Positions 8,272-15,820 of a stretch of DNA of 41,161 nt are shown here, piece by piece. The stretch is from an uncultured Erysipelotrichaceae bacterium (GTDB lineage: Bacteria; Bacillota_I; Bacilli_A; Erysipelotrichales; Erysipelotrichaceae). The number at the start of each line of letters is the position of its first letter. The first letter of the stretch is position 1. The translations under genes and the position numbers were made by a program. A model generated the notes under the pieces. The model was not told where the DNA came from and did no database searches. It saw only the letters and a list, made by a program, of their open reading frames with translations. Location of the stretch: contig CAKUQM010000015.1 in NCBI GenBank assembly GCA_934675465.1, forward strand, positions 1 through 41,161, in the 5' to 3' direction.

Positions 8272-9144
8272 ATGAATATTAAAGAAGTTGAAAAGATTAC
8301 TGGCATTTCTAGCCAAAATATTCGTTTTTATGAGAAGGAAGGTTTAATTAAACCAAATCGAGATGACAGTAATGGATATCGTGTATATAGCGAAGATGAC
8401 ATTAAACTATTAAAGATGGTTAAGATGCTTAGAATGTTAGATATGCCTGTTGGTGATATCAAAGAATTATTAAGTGGTGGAAATTTATCTTTATGTCTTG
8501 ATAAACAAAAAGAATTATTAGAGAAGAAAGTCTCTGATGCTATGTATGCGATTAAGATGTGTGATGGTTTAAAAGATGAGTGCAATTCTTTAGCTGATCT
8601 TGATGTAGATAAGTATCTAGGTGAAATGGAAAAAGATAGTAGTCATTATTTTAAATTGTGGTTAAATGACTATAAAAGTGTTATTGAATATCAACATAAA
8701 AGAGTGTTTACTTTTACACCAGATAGAGCAATCGTTGATAGATATGACTTCGCCAATGCCTTATATGATTATGGAAGAAGTGTTGGCAAGGAAATAGAAA
8801 TCACAAAAGAGGGCATGTATCCTGAATTTATTATGGATGGCGAAGAATATGAAGCATGTCGTAATTATACTGCTGTAAGAGGAATTCCTGTTTCGACTAT
8901 TAAGTGTACTAGAAAAGGAATGGAAGAATTGACTGGCCGTAAAAAGCTTATGGCAATATTCCGTATTTGTTTACCAAGTGTTATCTTCTTTATATTATTT
9001 ATAAGATGGGAAGACTTAGATTTATTAAATCCTGCTGCTAGTATTTTTATGATAGTAATGATGTTAATTGTATCTATTGCGATGTCGGTTTATAACTATC
9101 ATATGTATTGGAATCGAGATTACAAGTATGAAGATAAAGAGTAA
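8272..9144 (+). CDS. MerR-family regulator with C-terminal membrane anchor
   Basis: A 290-residue regulator. Residues 1-70 are a MerR winged helix (MNIKEVEKITGISSQNIRFY, then NGYRVYSEDD), followed by a coiled-coil region, a central domain of unknown ligand, and two hydrophobic stretches near residues 225-245 and 250-270 that look like membrane spans. The start at 8272 is preferred over an in-frame ATG at 8257, because GGAGG at 8259-8263 is correctly spaced for the later one. The 19-bp-spacer promoter upstream suggests autoregulation. Both ends are set off by terminators, so the gene is alone and no target can be named. A membrane-tethered MerR is unusual; most are soluble. Confidence 0.83.
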   Translation: MNIKEVEKITGISSQNIRFYEKEGLIKPNRDDSNGYRVYSEDDIKLLKMVKMLRMLDMPVGDIKELLSGGNLSLCLDKQKELLEKKVSDAMYAIKMCDGLKDECNSLADLDVDKYLGEMEKDSSHYFKLWLNDYKSVIEYQHKRVFTFTPDRAIVDRYDFANALYDYGRSVGKEIEITKEGMYPEFIMDGEEYEACRNYTAVRGIPVSTIKCTRKGMEELTGRKKLMAIFRICLPSVIFFILFIRWEDLDLLNPAASIFMIVMMLIVSIAMSVYNYHMYWNRDYKYEDKE

Positions 9145-9165
9145 TGGCAGTGCCATTACTCTTTT
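9138..9165. terminator. Bidirectional terminator between merR and MATE gene
   Basis: Perfect 11-bp stem AGAGTAATGGC (9138-9148) with GCCATTACTCT (9152-9162), three-base loop, T run on the plus strand and A-rich flank on the other side. The MerR stop codon lies in the stem. Confidence 0.85.
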
Positions 9166-10504
9166 AGATGTTATCTATCTTATGATTTATTTGAACTAAT
9201 AATCTAAAGCTTAATAAGGCAACTAAAGTTTCACTTATTGGGAATGACCACCACAAGGCATTTAAACCTTTTGTTAGTGAAAGAAGATATGCAAGTGGAA
9301 TAAGAATTATTAATTGTCTTAATAATGATAAGAACAATGATTGTTTACTACCATCTAATGCTTGTAGGAAGGAACAAACTTGAATATTGATAGCAGAACC
9401 AATAAATGATAATGAACATATACGCATAGCTACAATGGCAATATCATGCATCTCTTGATCGGGATTAAACATTGATAGTAGGGTATTAGGGAATAATAAG
9501 AAGATTATCATTCCTATAACCATGATTACACAGGATGAAATTAATGTTAACTTAATACATTCTCTAATTCTGTTCTTTAATCTAGCACCATAATTAAAGC
9601 TGATGATGGCGATAACCGCATTAGAAATACCATTGATGGCCATACATAAGAATTGATATAACTTGAAATATACACCAAAGGCTGTAGTGGCAGATGATGA
9701 ATAGGCTGATAAGATTTTATTAATAAAAACAGTAGCGATTGACATGATAGAGCTCATACAAATAGCTGGTATGGCAATCTCATACATTTGTTTAAATAAT
9801 TCTTTATCGAATTTAAAGTTTTTAAAAGATAAATTAACTTCTTTTACTTTATAAATAGTTAAGATAATACCAATAGCCATCGCAACCATTTGGCCAATTA
9901 CAGTAGCGATTGCAGCACCCTTAATACCCATAGGTTCACCAATTAAGCCAAAGATTAAGATTGGATCTAGGATACAGTTAATAATAGCACCTACTGCTTG
10001 AATATATAAGTTATAAACAGCGTTGCCTGTAGCTTGCATAACTCTTTCAAACGCAATCTGAATATTGATGCCAAAGCCAAAGATAGTGCATATTCTAAAG
10101 TAAATAGCACCTTGAGCTATTAATTCTGCATCACTTGTAAAAAACATCATGAACTTTTCCGCAAAGAATAGTCCTGCTACTAGAAACAATAATGAATGAA
10201 TAGCTGACATTAATAGACCATGGCATAAAACTTGTTGAGCCTTATCTTTATTGTTTTCGCCTAGTGATCTAGCTAGTAGTGCTTGTATACTTAGGGCAGT
10301 TCCAACAGCTACGGCAACTAATATTTGTTGAATTGGGTAACATAAAGAAACAGCATCGAATGCTGTTTTAGAATAATGTGATACGAAGACACTATCTATT
10401 ATGTTATATAGAGCACTGGCTACCATTGAAATTACAATTGGTAGGCTCATGTCAAATAAAAGTTTGTTCATAGGCATAACTGCCATCTTGTTTGTGTTAG
10501 TCAT
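9164..10504 (-). CDS. MATE-family multidrug/cation exporter
   Basis: A 446-residue protein with about twelve hydrophobic spans in two halves. The start LLFDMSLPIVISMVASALYN followed by DSVFVSH fits the first helices of MATE exporters, which move drugs or metabolites out of the cell using an H+ or Na+ gradient. It resembles the MepA/NorM branch by overall pattern. GGAAAAGGGG lies just upstream of the ATG on the minus strand. It is the last gene of a minus-strand series after coaX and maf, but the 94-base gap holds an inverted repeat (10529-10560) and may hold its own promoter. Substrate unknown. Confidence 0.88.
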   Translation of the reverse strand: MTNTNKMAVMPMNKLLFDMSLPIVISMVASALYNIIDSVFVSHYSKTAFDAVSLCYPIQQILVAVAVGTALSIQALLARSLGENNKDKAQQVLCHGLLMSAIHSLLFLVAGLFFAEKFMMFFTSDAELIAQGAIYFRICTIFGFGINIQIAFERVMQATGNAVYNLYIQAVGAIINCILDPILIFGLIGEPMGIKGAAIATVIGQMVAMAIGIILTIYKVKEVNLSFKNFKFDKELFKQMYEIAIPAICMSSIMSIATVFINKILSAYSSSATTAFGVYFKLYQFLCMAINGISNAVIAIISFNYGARLKNRIRECIKLTLISSCVIMVIGMIIFLLFPNTLLSMFNPDQEMHDIAIVAMRICSLSFIGSAINIQVCSFLQALDGSKQSLFLSLLRQLIILIPLAYLLSLTKGLNALWWSFPISETLVALLSFRLLVQINHKIDNI

Positions 10505-10598
10505 CTAAATCCCCTTTTCCTTAAAAGACACTTTGAGATTTCTTATGCTGGCACAAAGTGAGAAACTTTTGTTTCGGCCGTTCTATTTAAACAAATAA

Positions 10599-11165
10599 TT
10601 ATATAGAAGTCAAATTATATTGTTTTAAGTGCTTATAAAGTTCATTAACAGGTAGTCCCATGATGGCATAATAGTCACCATCGATTCTATTAATAAACTT
10701 ACTACCTAGGCCTTGGATGGCATAGGCTCCTGCCTTATCTAGAGGTTCTTTAGTTAAGACATAATCTTCTATTTCTTTATCAGTTAATTCATCGAAATAA
10801 ACATCAGAAACTACCGCAAAAGTATCAACCTTGTCCTTAGTATAGATACAAACACCAGTAATAACTTTATGCTTATTACCTGATAATTCTTTTAACATTT
10901 CTATGGCGTGTTCAAAAGTCTTAGGTTTACCCAATACTTTATTATCGATGGTTACGATGGTATCAGATCCAATTACTAGCGCGTCTTGGTTGTTTATAAA
11001 AACCGACTTCGCTTTACCATAGGCAAGTCTTTTGATTTCTTCTTCCAAGGGTTTACTTGAATCAATTGTTTCTTCAAAGTCAGAGACAATAATTTCAAAG
11101 TCCTTGATTAGAGTGCTTAAAAGTTCTTTTCTTCTAGGAGAGCCACTAGCCAAGATTATTCTCAT
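10599..11165 (-). CDS. maf: Maf-like nucleotide pyrophosphatase
   Basis: A 188-residue Maf protein. These hydrolyse non-canonical or modified nucleoside triphosphates (dTTP/UTP or methylated forms, depending on subgroup) to the monophosphate. The signature ASGSPRRKELL is at residues 6-16, with VIGSDTIV carrying the catalytic Asp and LGKPKT as the second motif. Length fits the family. It overlaps the 3' end of coaX by 20 bases, so the two are translationally close and cotranscribed. In Bacillus Maf is linked to cell division and septum formation; nothing here shows that role. The subgroup specificity cannot be assigned with certainty. Confidence 0.92.
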   Translation of the reverse strand: MRIILASGSPRRKELLSTLIKDFEIIVSDFEETIDSSKPLEEEIKRLAYGKAKSVFINNQDALVIGSDTIVTIDNKVLGKPKTFEHAIEMLKELSGNKHKVITGVCIYTKDKVDTFAVVSDVYFDELTDKEIEDYVLTKEPLDKAGAYAIQGLGSKFINRIDGDYYAIMGLPVNELYKHLKQYNLTSI

Positions 11166-11919
11166 GTTTTAAATACCTCGTATATAAATGATTAAGTCCA
11201 GTTGTTACCATATCAGGATCATAATATTCAATTTCTTTAATATCATTTACGATATCTTTACCATAACCGCCACATGCAATAATCTTAGGTGTAACCTTTA
11301 GTTCACCCTTTAATCCTGCAAATAGATAACGAAGTGAACCGATATAACCAAGATACAAACCAACATTCATCGCATCTTTTGTGTTATTGGCTAGAAAACT
11401 TGTTGTTCTTTGTGTTTTAAGTTCTGGTAATTTAGCTGCATTAGCATATAAAGATGCTGCCACCTTGCCATAGCCTGGAGCGATGATACAGTGTTTGAAT
11501 TCACCATCAGCACTGACATGGCTTATAACTGTTGCGGTACCTAAAGATACGACAAATAATTCTGTCTTATATACATCATAGGCATAAGCACACATTACTA
11601 AAAGATCGCTTCCTACTTCTTCTGGATGAGGAGTATCTACTTTGATGCCTAGAGGTCTTAAAGGGTCAATGAAGATTGGCTCCTTGTTTAAGATTCTTCT
11701 TACATCATTTAATAAAAGTTCGCTTGATGCAGGTACAACAGATGAGATAATACAGTCATCTAGCATGTTTTCGCTTAGATTGTTTCTGTATAAAAAGTTT
11801 TTGATTAAAGCTCCATAGTCGTCTTGTTTAGACTCATATAGGCCACTAAATAATTTTTTGTCTTCATGGAAGATAGCTAGCTTAAGGCTAGTATTTCCTA
11901 AATCAATAGTTAATAACAT
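11146..11919 (-). CDS. coaX: Type III pantothenate kinase homologue with altered active site
   Basis: A 257-residue member of the acetate/sugar kinase-Hsc70-actin fold, aligned with type III pantothenate kinase, the first enzyme of CoA synthesis. The N-terminal phosphate loop is kept (DLGNTSLKLAIF, Asp6), as are HPEEVGSD and the APG-x6-LYANAAKLPEL segment. However, the family motif DFGTATTFD reads here SLGTATVIS (residues 125-133): both aspartates are serine. The first Asp is regarded as the catalytic base in characterised enzymes. GADR is also changed to GSDL. AAAGGA precedes the ATG. It overlaps maf. The frame is intact and the rest is conserved, so it is not simply decayed; it may act differently or be inactive. 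Confidence 0.75.
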   Translation of the reverse strand: MLLTIDLGNTSLKLAIFHEDKKLFSGLYESKQDDYGALIKNFLYRNNLSENMLDDCIISSVVPASSELLLNDVRRILNKEPIFIDPLRPLGIKVDTPHPEEVGSDLLVMCAYAYDVYKTELFVVSLGTATVISHVSADGEFKHCIIAPGYGKVAASLYANAAKLPELKTQRTTSFLANNTKDAMNVGLYLGYIGSLRYLFAGLKGELKVTPKIIACGGYGKDIVNDIKEIEYYDPDMVTTGLNHLYTRYLKHENNLG

Positions 11920-11971
11920 TTTTAATATTCCTTTATTATGCTATCTAATGATAACTTATTCTTTTAAATCT

Positions 11972-12007
11972 AACAAATAAAAAACGTAGTTATTATCAAC
12001 TACGTTT
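11972..12007 (-). terminator. Terminator of the tRNA-Leu transcript
   Basis: On the minus strand, AAACGTAGTT and AACTACGTTT (12007 down to 11982) form a perfect 10-bp stem with a six-base loop, followed by a T-rich run. It lies 12 bases after the tRNA 3' end. Confidence 0.85.
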
Positions 12008-12018
12008 AAGAAACAAAA

Positions 12019-12101
12019 TGGTCCGGGCGAAGGGACTCGAACCCCCACGGTCACCCACTAGATCCTAAGTCTAGCGCGTCTGCCAATTTCGCCACGCCCG
12101 G
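12019..12101 (-). tRNA. tRNA-Leu (anticodon TAG)
   Basis: Full cloverleaf with a 7-bp acceptor stem CCGGGCG/CGCCCGG, discriminator A and encoded CCA (12019-12021). The anticodon loop is CTTAGGA between the arms TAGA and TCTA, giving anticodon TAG. A long variable arm (GGGTGACC region) is the class II form expected for leucine, and GGTTCGAGTCC is the T arm. It reads CUN-type leucine codons. It has its own promoter and terminator. Confidence 0.95.
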
Positions 12102-12112
12102 ATTGCTTATTA

Positions 12113-12141
12113 ATGATATAGCAAATAATTTTAAAAAGCAA
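12113..12141 (-). promoter_or_regulatory. Promoter of tRNA-Leu
   Basis: On the minus strand TTGCTT (12141-12136), a 17-base spacer and TATCAT (12118-12113), 11 bases before the mature 5' end. It lies close to and divergent from the folT promoter. Confidence 0.6.
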
Positions 12142-12151
12142 GGAATTATTA

Positions 12152-12157
12152 TATAAT
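12152..12157 (+). promoter_or_regulatory. -10 box of the folT operon
   Basis: Perfect TATAAT about 8 bases before the THF riboswitch begins. The -35 region is weak. Confidence 0.5.
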
Positions 12158-12164
12158 TTTTCAA

Positions 12165-12262
12165 AGAACGAAAGAGTAGGGATAACGCGTTAAGTGCCTG
12201 TATACGGAACGTTGATATAGGACGAAGAGGAATCGCGGTGTTATCTCGCGTTCGCTGGAGGT
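12165..12262 (+). promoter_or_regulatory. THF (tetrahydrofolate) riboswitch
   Basis: The leader contains GAGTAG, ACGCGTTAAGTG, GGACGAAGAG and AATCGCGGTG in the order and spacing of the class I THF aptamer known from Streptococcus mutans folT. Closing pairs can be drawn: GAACG (12166-12170) with CGTTC (12249-12253), and GGATAAC with GTTATCT. The GGAGG ribosome site (12257-12261) directly adjoins the closing stem and no terminator follows, so control of translation is likely. By family knowledge, reduced folate binding lowers expression of folate transport genes. Confidence 0.93.
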
Positions 12263-12267
12263 TTTAG

Positions 12268-12774
12268 ATGAAAAATAAACGTGTTGGTTCTTTAGTTATT
12301 TTAGCCTTAATGATTGGGCTAAATATTGTGTTTTCACGCTTTGTATCTATTAAAGCAATGAATTTCAAAATTAGTTTTACATTCTTAACTATTGTTTTGA
12401 GTGCCTACTTTTATGGATACTATGGTGCGATTATGGTAGCTTTATTTGGTGACCTACTTGGAGCCCTATTATTCCCAATTGGTCCTTATAATCCACTATT
12501 AACTTTAACTAGTATTATGTGTGCTGTTGTTTATGCTTATTTTTTCTATAAGAAAGATTTAAGTAATAAGAATATTATTTTAGCTTGTTTGATTAATCGT
12601 TTCATTATTAGCTTATTTATAAACACAACGATTATTTCACTTATGTATAACTTGTCTTTTAAGGCAACTTTCATAACTCGTATTTATTCTTCAACAGTTA
12701 TGTTTGTAGTAGAGGTACTAGCTTTGTGCTTCTTAAGGAAGTATATGAAGTATGTTGAAAACAGACGCAATTAG
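12268..12774 (+). CDS. folT: Folate-specific ECF transporter S component
   Basis: A 168-residue membrane protein with about six helices. Its start resembles ECF S components (VGSLVILALMIGLNIVFSRF), and the FGDLLGALLFPIGPYNPLLTLT segment fits the FolT/DUF4833-like group. It would bind folate at the cell surface and join the shared EcfAA'T module, encoded elsewhere, to import it. The THF riboswitch directly upstream and folC immediately downstream (overlapping by 23 bases) support the folate assignment strongly. GGAGG is six bases before the ATG and lies at the edge of the riboswitch. The substrate rests on context more than on binding residues. Confidence 0.88.
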   Translation: MKNKRVGSLVILALMIGLNIVFSRFVSIKAMNFKISFTFLTIVLSAYFYGYYGAIMVALFGDLLGALLFPIGPYNPLLTLTSIMCAVVYAYFFYKKDLSNKNIILACLINRFIISLFINTTIISLMYNLSFKATFITRIYSSTVMFVVEVLALCFLRKYMKYVENRRN

Positions 12775-14437
12775 TTATCTTGAATCAAAAAAAGGTAATG
12801 GGAATTATTTAAAGGAAGTAATACCTTATTTTGATAATGTTCAAGATAAGCTAAAAATCATTCATGTAGCTGGTTCTAATGGCAAGGGTTCCGTATGTGC
12901 AATGCTGTCTTCTGTTTTAAAAGAGGCTAACTATAAAGTTGGTACTTTCATTTCACCTCATTTGATTGAATATAATGAGCGTTTTTTAATAAATGGAAAA
13001 TGTATTAGCGATACTGATTTTGTTAGGCTAACGGAAAAAGTTAAAAAAGTTAGTGAAGATATAGGATACAATTTAACTTTCTTTGAGATATTAACCTGTA
13101 TTGCCTTTCTATATTTTTATGAACAAGAATGTGATGTTGTAGTGCTTGAAGTTGGCTTAGGTGGCCGATTAGATGCGACTAATGTGATTAATAATAGCGT
13201 CCTTTCTATTATTACAAATATTGGTTTGGAACATACCAAAATACTTGGAGATACACTCGAAAAGATTGCACTTGAGAAGGCTGGTATTATCAAAGATGAT
13301 GGTGATGTTTTGGTATATGGACCCGATTGTGTATTGCCTGTTTATGAAAAAGTATGTAGAGAGAAAAAGGCTAGATTATATAAGTGTAACTTTAGTTTAG
13401 TTGATAGTGATATAAAACTTGGATTAAATGGCAAGTATCAACGCTTTAATGCTAGTATCGTGTTAGATGCGGTTAATATCTTAAGAGATAAGGGTTTTTA
13501 TATAGATGATAATGCGCTTAAATTAGGTTTAGAGAAAGCTGAATGGATGGCTAGAATGTATGTGTTATCTAAAAAGCCTCTATTCATGATTGATGGAGCC
13601 CATAATGTCCAATGCGTTAAGGCTTTGACTGATAGCCTAGATGGCAAATATACTTTTGTGATAGGCATCTTAAAAGATAAAGATTATAAAGAGATGATCA
13701 ATTTAATGCTTCCATATGCATCCGAATTTGTTTGTATCAAACCTGATAGTATTCGTGCTATAGAACCTAATATCTTAAAAGAATATATTGATGAAAAAGG
13801 TATTAAGTGTTGTGTCTTTGATGATGTCTATTCTGGTATTGAATATGCATCTGATAAGGATACTGTAGTCTGTGGCTCTTTATATTTAAGTGGCGAAGTA
13901 CTATTGGCTTATAAGAAGTTATTAAGGAAAAGATGTAAAGAGAAGCTTAATAGCTTAAGTAGAGATGAAGTTGTCTATAAGTCCAAAGTTATAGTTGACA
14001 AGATCAAGAATAGTTCAGAGTTTAAGAAAGCTAAGAATGTCATGATTTATAAGGCTTTTGGAAGTGAAGTAGATTTAAGTGAACTTGAAAAAGAAGATAA
14101 GGTCTTTAGTTATCCAGTATGCTTAAGCGACAATGAGATGAAGGCTGTTGTTCCTCTTGATGGCTTTTATCTAAATAAATATGACATATTAGAACCCAAA
14201 GGTATTGAAACTAATGATATCGATTTAGTTATTTGTCCAATTTTGGGCTTTGATTCTAATTTGTATCGTATAGGATATGGAAAAGGTTATTTTGATCGCT
14301 TCTTAGCAGGCGTTAATTGTCCTGTAATTGGTGTGGCATATGAGAATTGCAAGGTAGAAAAGGTGCCAAAGGGTTGTTTTGATAAAAAGCTTGATATTAT
14401 CTATAGTGAAGAAAATGTTTATAAGGGATATAATTAA
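12752..14437 (+). CDS. folC: Bifunctional folylpolyglutamate synthase / 5-formyl-THF cyclo-ligase fusion
   Basis: A single 561-codon frame holding two enzymes. Residues 1 to about 387 are FolC (folylpolyglutamate/dihydrofolate synthase): P-loop GSNGKGS (41-47), EVGLGGRLDATNV, the IDGAHN motif of the C-terminal domain, and the family's usual end GSLYLSGEV. From about residue 388 (LLRKRCKEKL) a complete 5-formyltetrahydrofolate cyclo-ligase follows, with MIYKAFGSEVDL and the signature YRIGYGKGYFDRFL near the end. FolC adds glutamates to keep folate in the cell; the cyclo-ligase turns 5-formyl-THF into 5,10-methenyl-THF with ATP. The start lies 23 bases inside folT, so the pair is translationally coupled. 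Fusion of these two is unusual; both halves look intact. Confidence 0.9.
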   Translation: MLKTDAISYLESKKGNGNYLKEVIPYFDNVQDKLKIIHVAGSNGKGSVCAMLSSVLKEANYKVGTFISPHLIEYNERFLINGKCISDTDFVRLTEKVKKVSEDIGYNLTFFEILTCIAFLYFYEQECDVVVLEVGLGGRLDATNVINNSVLSIITNIGLEHTKILGDTLEKIALEKAGIIKDDGDVLVYGPDCVLPVYEKVCREKKARLYKCNFSLVDSDIKLGLNGKYQRFNASIVLDAVNILRDKGFYIDDNALKLGLEKAEWMARMYVLSKKPLFMIDGAHNVQCVKALTDSLDGKYTFVIGILKDKDYKEMINLMLPYASEFVCIKPDSIRAIEPNILKEYIDEKGIKCCVFDDVYSGIEYASDKDTVVCGSLYLSGEVLLAYKKLLRKRCKEKLNSLSRDEVVYKSKVIVDKIKNSSEFKKAKNVMIYKAFGSEVDLSELEKEDKVFSYPVCLSDNEMKAVVPLDGFYLNKYDILEPKGIETNDIDLVICPILGFDSNLYRIGYGKGYFDRFLAGVNCPVIGVAYENCKVEKVPKGCFDKKLDIIYSEENVYKGYN

Positions 14438-14461
14438 TAGATAATACGGAGGGGCTTTTTG

Positions 14462-15820
14462 ATGAAGGTCGTTATTGTAGGTTGTGGTAAGGTTGGTAAG
14501 ACCATCGCCGAAGAATTGGTAAAAGAAAATCACGATATTATCTTGATTGATGAGAATGCAGAACTTGTTGAAGATGTTTCTAATTCTCTTGATATCATTG
14601 GAGTGGTTGGTAATGGTGCTAGTTTAAATATTTTAAAAGAAGCAGGTATTGAGACAGCTGATGTTTTGATTGCGGTAACCAGTGCTGATGAAATAAATAT
14701 GTTGTGTTGCCTATTCGCGAAAAAGGCGAATAAGGATTTAAAGACTATCGCAAGAGTCAGAAATCCAATTTATAGTTCTGAATTAAGTTATATTAAGGAT
14801 GAACTTGGCTTAACGATGACTATTAATCCTGAGATGATTACAGCTAGAGAAATCTCTCGTTTGATTAGATGGCCTAGTGCTTTAAAAGTTGATTCTTTTA
14901 TTAGAGGTAAGGTTGAGCTTATTTCTTTTGCGGTTAATGGCAATAAAAAGCTTGTTGATAAGAGCCTTGCTCAAATTAAGAAGACCTATAGTGAAGATAT
15001 CTTGTTTGTAGGTATCGAAAGAAATAAGGAAGCTATTATCCCGAATGGTGAAACTATAATTTTAGATGGTGATAAGGTTTCTGTTTGTGCTACACCTGCT
15101 GTCGCTTCTAAGTTCTTGGATAAGATTGGTATTTATCAATCTCCTATTAAGAATTGTTTTATCGTGGGTGGTAGTGATATTGCCTTCTATTTAGCTTCTA
15201 TCCTACAAAAATCTAATATCGATGTAGCGATTATGGATATGGATCCAAAAAGATGTGATTATTTATCTATCAATCTTCCGTATGCAAGCATTATTAATGG
15301 TTGTGCATCTGATGATAACGTTCTTATTGAAGAAGGCTTACCGGAATGTGATTCTTTCTGTTCGTTAACAGGAATTGACGAAGAAAATGTTATTTTATCT
15401 TTATATGCTAAGTCTAGTAGTAAGGCTAAGGTTATTACTAAGGTAAATCATATTAGCTACGAGAGTGTTTTGAATAATTTAGATGTTGGTGCCTTGGTTT
15501 CTCCTAAGAATATTACAGCTAATAGTATTATTGCCTACATCCGAGCTTTAGCTAATTCTGGTGAGAATGAAGTTGAGACTATGCATCGTATTTTAAACGG
15601 TAAGGCTGAGGCGCTTACTTTTGTGATTAGAGAGAAGACTAAGTCTATTGGAGTTACTTTAGAGGAACTTAAGACTAAGGATAATTTGTTGATTTGTTTG
15701 ATTATTAGAGGTAATCAAATCATTGTGCCAAGTGGTAAAGATAAGATTGAAATTGGTGATACGGTTCTTGTGGTTACTACTCATCAAGGTTTTAATACAA
15801 TCGAGGATATCGCGAAGTAA
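14462..15820 (+). CDS. trkA: Trk potassium uptake regulator TrkA
   Basis: A 452-residue cytosolic protein with two RCK modules in tandem. The first NAD-binding fold begins at the N-terminus (VVIVGCGKVGKTIAEEL, acidic LIDEN strand end) and the second near residue 235 (CFIVGGSDIAFYLA, then IMDMDP). Each is followed by a TrkA-C domain. It forms the ring that gates TrkH in response to nucleotides. The start is the ATG at 14462 with GGAGGGG upstream; a TTG one codon earlier is less likely. It follows folC by 24 bases and its stop overlaps the trkH start (TAATG), so the potassium genes are coupled. The second glycine motif is weaker, as in many TrkA proteins. Confidence 0.93.
   Translation: MKVVIVGCGKVGKTIAEELVKENHDIILIDENAELVEDVSNSLDIIGVVGNGASLNILKEAGIETADVLIAVTSADEINMLCCLFAKKANKDLKTIARVRNPIYSSELSYIKDELGLTMTINPEMITAREISRLIRWPSALKVDSFIRGKVELISFAVNGNKKLVDKSLAQIKKTYSEDILFVGIERNKEAIIPNGETIILDGDKVSVCATPAVASKFLDKIGIYQSPIKNCFIVGGSDIAFYLASILQKSNIDVAIMDMDPKRCDYLSINLPYASIINGCASDDNVLIEEGLPECDSFCSLTGIDEENVILSLYAKSSSKAKVITKVNHISYESVLNNLDVGALVSPKNITANSIIAYIRALANSGENEVETMHRILNGKAEALTFVIREKTKSIGVTLEELKTKDNLLICLIIRGNQIIVPSGKDKIEIGDTVLVVTTHQGFNTIEDIAK

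Noticed and set aside
11982..12007. Hairpin near tRNA-Leu as a possible plus-strand terminator or operator
   Set aside because: The T run and the distance to the tRNA 3' end make it the minus-strand tRNA terminator.
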